Both the position numbers and the translations under genes were made by a program. The notes under the pieces are model-generated. The model saw only the letters and a list, made by a program, of their open reading frames with translations. It searched no databases and was not told where the DNA came from. From CAYPEL01 sp964409635 (lineage in GTDB: Bacteria > Pseudomonadota > Gammaproteobacteria > DSM-19610), in the NCBI GenBank assembly GCA_964409635.1, contig CAYPEL010000084.1, positions 1-11,972 on the forward strand: a stretch of 11,972 bases of DNA, read 5' to 3'. Below, piece after piece: positions 8,112 to 11,972 of this stretch (within the stretch, counting starts at the first letter, position 1; each line of letters begins with the position of its first letter).

Positions 8112-8842
8112 CCCATATCACCCCATAATGTTTGTAGCGCACTTAATGCGGCAACGGCGGCCGTTTCGGTGCGTAGTATTCTTGGGCCAAGGCTAACGCT
8201 TGTGAAACCATTTTCATCTGCAGTATTCATTTCATTTTGATCAAACCCGCCTTCTGATCCAATCAAGATTATCAGTTTATTACTAACGGGTTTCACATCA
8301 CCGAGTTTTTTCTTGGCCCCAGGATCCAGCAGTAATTTCAAAATTCCGGCGTGACTGGTTTTGCAGCAGTCTTCAAGCGTAACCGGACTATCGAGTTCGG
8401 GTAAAGCCAACCGCCCGGATTGCTCACAGGCCGAGCGAATGATGCCTCGCCAATGTGCCAGCCGTTTTTCCAGGCGTTGACCGGTTAAATTAACCTGAGT
8501 GCGCTGCGTCCAAATGGGTGTAATGCGGCTTACACCTAGCTCCACGGATTTCTGCAAGCTGTAGTCCATTCTTTCACCACGGGAGATGCCTTGCCCAAGC
8601 GTAATGTGCAGCGCCGATTCACGGTTCGGTTGGCAACCTGTACCCAGTAGTACAGAAACAGTCGATTTGCTGATGGTTTTAATGGTTGCTTGATATTCGT
8701 ATCCATTGCCATTGAATATCAGTATTGCTGTTTTCGTTTTAAGGCGTAAAACCCGGCTAATGTGGTGACTGGATGGCGCGTCCAGTTCAAGCGTGTTGCC
8801 GGTCACTAGTGGCTGTGGTGTGTAGAGTCTGGTAATAGACAT
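8108..8842 (-). CDS. rsmE: 16S rRNA (uracil-1498-N3)-methyltransferase RsmE
   Basis: RsmE methylates N3 of uridine 1498 in helix 44 of 16S rRNA, using SAM, on the assembled small subunit. The 244-residue length matches the family (243 in E. coli). Visible motifs are the N-terminal RNA-binding region with HHISRVLRLK (26-35), the family block GQGISRGERMDYSLQKSVEL (83-102), and the C-terminal SPOUT knot motifs with the SAM loop IGSEGGF (194-200) and SLGPRILRTETA (217-228). Its ATG lies five bases after the bioA stop and no ribosome site is visible, so translation is probably coupled to bioA. Its last four bases overlap the end of chpC on the other strand. Confidence 0.96.
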   Translation of the reverse strand: MSITRLYTPQPLVTGNTLELDAPSSHHISRVLRLKTKTAILIFNGNGYEYQATIKTISKSTVSVLLGTGCQPNRESALHITLGQGISRGERMDYSLQKSVELGVSRITPIWTQRTQVNLTGQRLEKRLAHWRGIIRSACEQSGRLALPELDSPVTLEDCCKTSHAGILKLLLDPGAKKKLGDVKPVSNKLIILIGSEGGFDQNEMNTADENGFTSVSLGPRILRTETAAVAALSALQTLWGDMG

Positions 8843-8847
8843 GCGGG

Positions 8848-10197
8848 TTACTGGTTCGTGGCAATTTGAATGCCTTGTTTAGCAATGCGAACCATATCGG
8901 TAATTTGATCATCGGTTATGCAATAAGGTGGCATGAAATACACCACGTTACCCAGTGGGCGCAACAGCATTTCATTTTTCAGGCCGTGTAGGTAGACTTT
9001 AAGCCCACGCCTTTCCTGCCAGGGGTAGGCTTCTTTTTTAAGTTTATTTTTGACCATTTCAATGGCTACAATCATACCGTGCTGCCTGACCTCGGCGACA
9101 TGAGGGTGATCGACTAGATCGTTTGTCAGTTGCTTCATGGTGGCAGCGAGCTTTTTATTATTTTCGATGACCGGTTCATTGCGAAAAATATCCAGTGTCG
9201 CCAGTGCCGTGCTACAGGCCAGTGCGTTGCCGGTGTAACTGTGTGAATGCAGGAAGGCGTTTAGATTTGCGTAGTCATCATAAAATGCGGCATAGATATT
9301 GTTGCCTGTCATCACCGCGGATAAGGGTAAGTAACCGCCCGTCAATCCCTTTGATAAACACAGAAAGTCCGGGCTGATATCAGCCTGTTCACAGGCAAAT
9401 AAACTACCTGTGCGGCCAAAGCCAACCGCGACTTCATCGGCAATTAGATGGACTTGATATTGATCACAGGCTGCGCGTAACAGGCGCAGATAAACCGGGT
9501 CGTACATCCGCATGTTACCAGCGCATTGCACCAGCGGTTCAATAATTACACCAGACACGGATTCTGCGTGTTGTTCGAGGGCTTGCCGCATAGGCTCAAA
9601 CAGACGATGGCTGTAATCGGTGCAGGATTCGCCAGTTTCCCGGTAGAAACAATCAGGTGACGGCACGCTGATTGTTTCCATCAATAGTGGCCCATATGTA
9701 TCTCGGTATAGTGGTACGTTACCCACCGCCAGTGCACCCAGGGTATCGCCGTGGTAGCTGTTTTCCAGCGTGATAAATTTTGTTTTCCCCGCTTTGCCTT
9801 GATTGTGCCAGTAGTGAAAACTCATTTTCAGCGCCACTTCAACGGCCGATGAGCCGTTGTCGGCGTAAAAACATTTATCCAGCCCGGGTGGTGTGATTTC
9901 TACAAGCCGTTCTGATAATTCGATCGCAGCTTGATGCGAAAAGCCTGCCAGCAGACAGTGTTCAAGGGTGTCAATTTGACGGTGCAGAGCGGCGTTGATT
10001 TTTGGATTGCAGTGGCCGAACAGATTGACCCACCAGGAGCTGATGGCATCCAGGTAACGCTTGCCGTCAAAATCTTCCAGCCAGACACCTTCGCCGCGCC
10101 GGATCGGAATCATCGGCAGCCACTCATGGTCTTTCATCTGGGTACAGGGATGCCAGACCTTGGCAAGATCACGTGTTATCCAGTCACTATTAGACAT
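8848..10197 (-). CDS. bioA: Adenosylmethionine-8-amino-7-oxononanoate aminotransferase BioA
   Basis: This PLP enzyme makes 7,8-diaminopelargonic acid in biotin synthesis; the family uses SAM as amino donor. The 449 residues are slightly longer than E. coli BioA. Evidence: N-terminal VWHPCTQMKDHE (14-25) and SSWWVNLFGH (53-62); class III aminotransferase core with D254 in IADEVAVGFGRTG and the PLP lysine K283 in CLSKGLTGGYLP; substrate-site HSHSYTGNALAC (317-328); and R413 in LLRPLGNVVYFMPP, where the family has the conserved carboxylate-binding arginine. The ATG lies 12 bases after the metF stop and lacks a clear ribosome site. No other biotin genes are in the window, so this copy is separate from any bioBFHCD cluster. 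It could be confused with other class III aminotransferases, but the HP-x-TQMK and WW motifs point to BioA. Confidence 0.95.
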   Translation of the reverse strand: MSNSDWITRDLAKVWHPCTQMKDHEWLPMIPIRRGEGVWLEDFDGKRYLDAISSWWVNLFGHCNPKINAALHRQIDTLEHCLLAGFSHQAAIELSERLVEITPPGLDKCFYADNGSSAVEVALKMSFHYWHNQGKAGKTKFITLENSYHGDTLGALAVGNVPLYRDTYGPLLMETISVPSPDCFYRETGESCTDYSHRLFEPMRQALEQHAESVSGVIIEPLVQCAGNMRMYDPVYLRLLRAACDQYQVHLIADEVAVGFGRTGSLFACEQADISPDFLCLSKGLTGGYLPLSAVMTGNNIYAAFYDDYANLNAFLHSHSYTGNALACSTALATLDIFRNEPVIENNKKLAATMKQLTNDLVDHPHVAEVRQHGMIVAIEMVKNKLKKEAYPWQERRGLKVYLHGLKNEMLLRPLGNVVYFMPPYCITDDQITDMVRIAKQGIQIATNQ

Positions 10198-10209
10198 GGG
10201 GCAGGCGGT

Positions 10210-11070
10210 TCAGTTGGTGGATGTTAAGTTGAGATTGTTCCAAATGGCTGTCGTCGGTCCGGCCTGATTCATGGTGTAGAAGTGCAAACCGGGGGCGCCT
10301 GCATCGATCAGTTGCTGACACAGGTGGGTGATTACCTCTTCGCCAAAAGCGCGAATTGAAGGGAGGTCATCACCATAGGCTTCCAGCCGTTTGCGTATCC
10401 AACGTGGAATCTCGGCGCCACACATATCCGAGAAGCGCGCCAGCTGTGTGTAATTGGTAATCGGCATAATGCCAGGTACGATCGGCAGCGTCAGGCCGCG
10501 CAGTTCGCACTGTTCGACAAAATTGAGATAGGCGTCGGCGTTAAAAAAATACTGGGTGATGGCGCTGTCAGCACCGGCCTCGGCCTTGCGTTGGAAACTA
10601 TCCAGATCGGTTTTGGCATTGCTGGATTGTGGATGGAATTCCGGATACGCGGCGACCTCAATATGAAAATGATCACCGCTTTCGGCGCGAATGAATTCGA
10701 CCAGTTCGTTGGCATAACGGAACTCGCCGGGTTGTCCCATGCCAGAGGGTAAATCACCGCGTAAAGCGACAATATGCCGTACGCCTCCGGTCCGGTAGCC
10801 GTCCAATATCTTGCTGATATTGTCGCGAGTTGAACCTACGCAGGATAAGTGCGGTGCTGCTTCTATTCCGGATTCGCGTTGGATTTCAGTCACAGTTTCA
10901 AAGGTGCGTTCTTGTGTTGAACCTCCAGCGCCAAATGTCACCGAAAAAAACCGTGGTTTTAGCTTCGCCAGTGCATTGCGGGTGACGCGTAGCTTTTCGA
11001 CGCCTGCCTCTGTTTTAGGCGGGAAGAATTCGAAGCTGTACGTCTTTGCGTGTTTTTTTTGTGATTTCAT
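10210..11070 (-). CDS. metF: 5,10-methylenetetrahydrofolate reductase MetF
   Basis: MetF reduces methylene-tetrahydrofolate to 5-methyl-tetrahydrofolate with FAD, giving the methyl group for methionine synthesis. At 286 residues it is close to E. coli MetF (296). The catalytic and flavin-site positions known from the E. coli enzyme are present: E14 in SFEFFPPKT, D106 in ALRGDLP and Q173 in ITQYFFNA. Other conserved blocks are SVTFGAGGST (43-52) and PGIMPITNY. The ATG at 11070 is the only reasonable start, because an in-frame stop lies five codons upstream; no good Shine-Dalgarno sequence is seen. It heads the compact run metF-bioA-rsmE and is separated from ahcY by 252 bases with repeats and a candidate promoter, so it may have its own control. 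Confidence 0.96.
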   Translation of the reverse strand: MKSQKKHAKTYSFEFFPPKTEAGVEKLRVTRNALAKLKPRFFSVTFGAGGSTQERTFETVTEIQRESGIEAAPHLSCVGSTRDNISKILDGYRTGGVRHIVALRGDLPSGMGQPGEFRYANELVEFIRAESGDHFHIEVAAYPEFHPQSSNAKTDLDSFQRKAEAGADSAITQYFFNADAYLNFVEQCELRGLTLPIVPGIMPITNYTQLARFSDMCGAEIPRWIRKRLEAYGDDLPSIRAFGEEVITHLCQQLIDAGAPGLHFYTMNQAGPTTAIWNNLNLTSTN

Positions 11071-11101
11071 AGGTATGGTTAATTAAGCATGTACTCAAAT
11101 A

Positions 11102-11130
11102 ATGGAGTGAGACTTACACCCCTGCTCCAT
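11102..11130 (-). promoter_or_regulatory. Possible hairpin in the metF leader
   Basis: ATGGAG (11102-11107) and CTCCAT (11125-11130) form a six-pair inverted repeat with a 17-base interior. It would lie in the 5' leader of metF about 30 bases before the start codon. I cannot match it to a known riboswitch class; it lacks the features I know for SAM or SAH riboswitches. It may be chance. Confidence 0.25.
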
Positions 11131-11139
11131 CCTGAATAA

Positions 11140-11173
11140 CTAGTGTAGTGTTTTATATGAAACCCTACACTAG
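11140..11173 (-). promoter_or_regulatory. Long palindrome around a possible metF -10 box
   Basis: CTAGTGTAG (11140-11148) is mirrored exactly by CTACACTAG (11165-11173). After one mismatch the arms continue with GTTT and AAAC (11150-11153 with 11160-11163). On the reverse strand a TATAAA (11157 down to 11152) lies in the middle, which could be the -10 box of a metF promoter with a leader of roughly 75 bases; no clear -35 box is seen. This layout fits a repressor operator over a promoter. With no T-run on either side, a terminator is less likely. I do not recognise it as a MetJ or MetR site. Confidence 0.4.
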
Positions 11174-11313
11174 AGAACCTCTGATTTATTCGTGTATCTT
11201 GTTCATGCGAATGATGCTTGTTCGGTAGGAGCGGTTTTAACCGTGATAGGTGCTACCGCCCATCGCGGTTAAAACCGCTCCTACAAAACCTCGCGAATAA
11301 ATTGGGTTGCCTC
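11173..11313. repeat. Nested inverted-repeat element, possibly MITE-like
   Basis: About 140 bases are bounded by imperfect inverted repeats. ATTTATTCG (11184-11192) pairs exactly with CGAATAAAT (11294-11302). Outside these, GAG-AACC (11173-11179) pairs loosely with the complement near 11305-11313. The REP-like pair at 11225-11284 sits inside. No coding sequence and no clear target-site duplication are visible. It may be a small non-autonomous mobile element, or simply a REP pair with extended flanks. Confidence 0.35.
11225..11284. repeat. Inverted pair of REP-like repeats (BIME-like)
   Basis: Two 23-base copies face each other: 11225-11247 on the forward strand and 11262-11284 on the reverse strand, 14 bases apart. 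Each reads GTAGGAGCGGTTTTAACCG followed by YGAT; the copies differ at one base only. The GTAG head followed by a small CGGTT/AACCG palindrome is the layout of REP sequences mobilised by RAYT transposases in gammaproteobacteria, which also favour extragenic sites. The pair begins 38 bases beyond the ahcY stop codon and would fold into a very strong hairpin in the transcript, so it may stabilise or end the ahcY mRNA. Confidence 0.75.
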
Positions 11314-11322
11314 AGTTATTGA

Positions 11323-11972
11323 TTAATAACGGTAATGATCCGCCTTGTACGGCCCGTCAATCTTGATCCCCAGATAGTCGGACTGTGCTTGGGTCATGGT
11401 GGTCAGGTCAGCACCGACTTTTTCCAGGTGCAGCCGCGCGACTTTTTCGTCCAGATATTTAGGGAGTACGTAAACTTCGTTTTTATAGTTGCTCGTGTTA
11501 TTGAACAGCTCCAACTGGGCCATGACCTGGTTGGTGAAGGAGGCAGACATCACGAAGCTCGGATGGCCGGTCGCACAACCCAGGTTTACCAGGCGGCCTT
11601 TGGCCAGGATGATGATTTTTTTGCCGTCCGGGAAGATGACATGATCCACTTGCGGCTTGATTTCATCCCACTGGTATTTTTCCAGTGAGGCGATATTGAT
11701 TTCAGAATCAAAGTGGCCGATGTTGCAGACAATGGATTCATTTTTCATCGCTGCCATATGGTCATGATCGATGACGTTCACGTTACCTGTTGTGGTGACA
11801 AAGATATCGCCTTGGCTGGCAACATCATCCATTGTGACGACGCGATAACCTTCCATTGCCGCCTGTAAGGCACAAATAGGATCGATTTCAGTCACCCAAA
11901 CGGTAGCACCCATACCGCGGAAAGCCTGCGCACAGCCTTTACCAACATCGCCATAACCCAGCACCACACAAT
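11323..11972 (-). CDS. ahcY: S-adenosylhomocysteine hydrolase, C-terminal part (5' end outside window)
   Basis: This enzyme splits S-adenosylhomocysteine into adenosine and homocysteine with bound NAD, relieving product inhibition of methyltransferases and recycling homocysteine to methionine. About 216 C-terminal residues are present; the frame is open at the window edge, so the N-terminal substrate domain lies beyond. The NAD-binding Rossmann motif GYGDVGKGCAQAFRGMGA is followed by VTEIDPICALQAAMEGYRVV, then TTTGNVNVIDHDHM, NIGHFDSEI, GHPSFVMSASFTNQV and the canonical C-terminus GPYKADHYRY with the conserved Lys and Tyr that reach the NAD of the partner subunit. A GTG at 11967 is internal to the Rossmann fold and not the start. 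It lies upstream of metF on the same strand; the REP-like pair separates them. Confidence 0.97.
   Translation of the reverse strand, partial: CVVLGYGDVGKGCAQAFRGMGATVWVTEIDPICALQAAMEGYRVVTMDDVASQGDIFVTTTGNVNVIDHDHMAAMKNESIVCNIGHFDSEINIASLEKYQWDEIKPQVDHVIFPDGKKIIILAKGRLVNLGCATGHPSFVMSASFTNQVMAQLELFNNTSNYKNEVYVLPKYLDEKVARLHLEKVGADLTTMTQAQSDYLGIKIDGPYKADHYRY

Noticed and set aside
11225..11284. CRISPR array or attachment site
   Set aside because: There are only two copies, in inverted orientation, with the GTAG head and palindrome of REP elements; no spacer series and no integrase are present.
11071..11322. SAM or SAH riboswitch upstream of metF
   Set aside because: No match to the consensus features I know. 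An SAH riboswitch would be expected upstream of ahcY, which is outside the window.

Overview
The window looks like a chromosomal segment from a gammaproteobacterium with moderate GC content. It carries the 3' part of a type IV pilus (twitching motility) chemosensory operon of the Pil-Chp type. This converges on a reverse-strand group of housekeeping genes that all touch S-adenosylmethionine (SAM) metabolism. From memory, the order resembles the Pseudomonas aeruginosa region that runs pilJ-pilK-chpA-chpB-chpC-chpD-chpE, then rsmE and bioA, and further on metF and sahH. Here pilK, chpD and chpE are missing, and metF lies directly beside bioA. I cannot name the species. There is no sign of a plasmid, prophage, transposase gene, CRISPR array or RNA gene.

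Forward strand, 1-8111: the C-terminal signalling part of the pilus chemoreceptor PilJ (cut by the window start); a 192-base gap with hairpins and a small palindrome; the very large hybrid kinase ChpA/PilL (1865 residues, four intact Hpt domains plus two N-terminal Hpt-like regions, CheA-type kinase core, CheW-like domain and C-terminal receiver); ChpB, a CheB-type methylesterase with a complete catalytic triad but a receiver-like N-terminus lacking the phosphoacceptor aspartate; and ChpC, a CheW-like adaptor. Surface signals sensed through PilJ would reach ChpA through CheW-like adaptors. ChpA would then phosphorylate its own receiver and PilG/PilH-type response regulators (expected upstream, outside the window) to control pilus extension and retraction.

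Reverse strand, 11972-8108 in transcription order: the C-terminal half of S-adenosylhomocysteine hydrolase (ahcY, cut by the window end); a 252-base gap holding an inverted pair of REP-like repeats nested in a larger inverted repeat, then a palindrome around a possible metF promoter; then a compact run of metF, bioA and rsmE with 12- and 5-base gaps. AhcY removes the by-product of SAM-dependent methylation, MetF makes the methyl donor for methionine synthesis, BioA-type enzymes use SAM as amino donor, and RsmE is a SAM-dependent rRNA methyltransferase. rsmE and chpC converge with overlapping stop codons.

Most of the window is ordinary, well-known gene content and I found no convincing new system. 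The points most worth a second look are the absence of a CheR/PilK methyltransferase beside a retained ChpB, the degenerate Hpt-like regions and the Val/Ala-rich segment of ChpA, the nested inverted-repeat element next to ahcY, and the palindrome upstream of metF.
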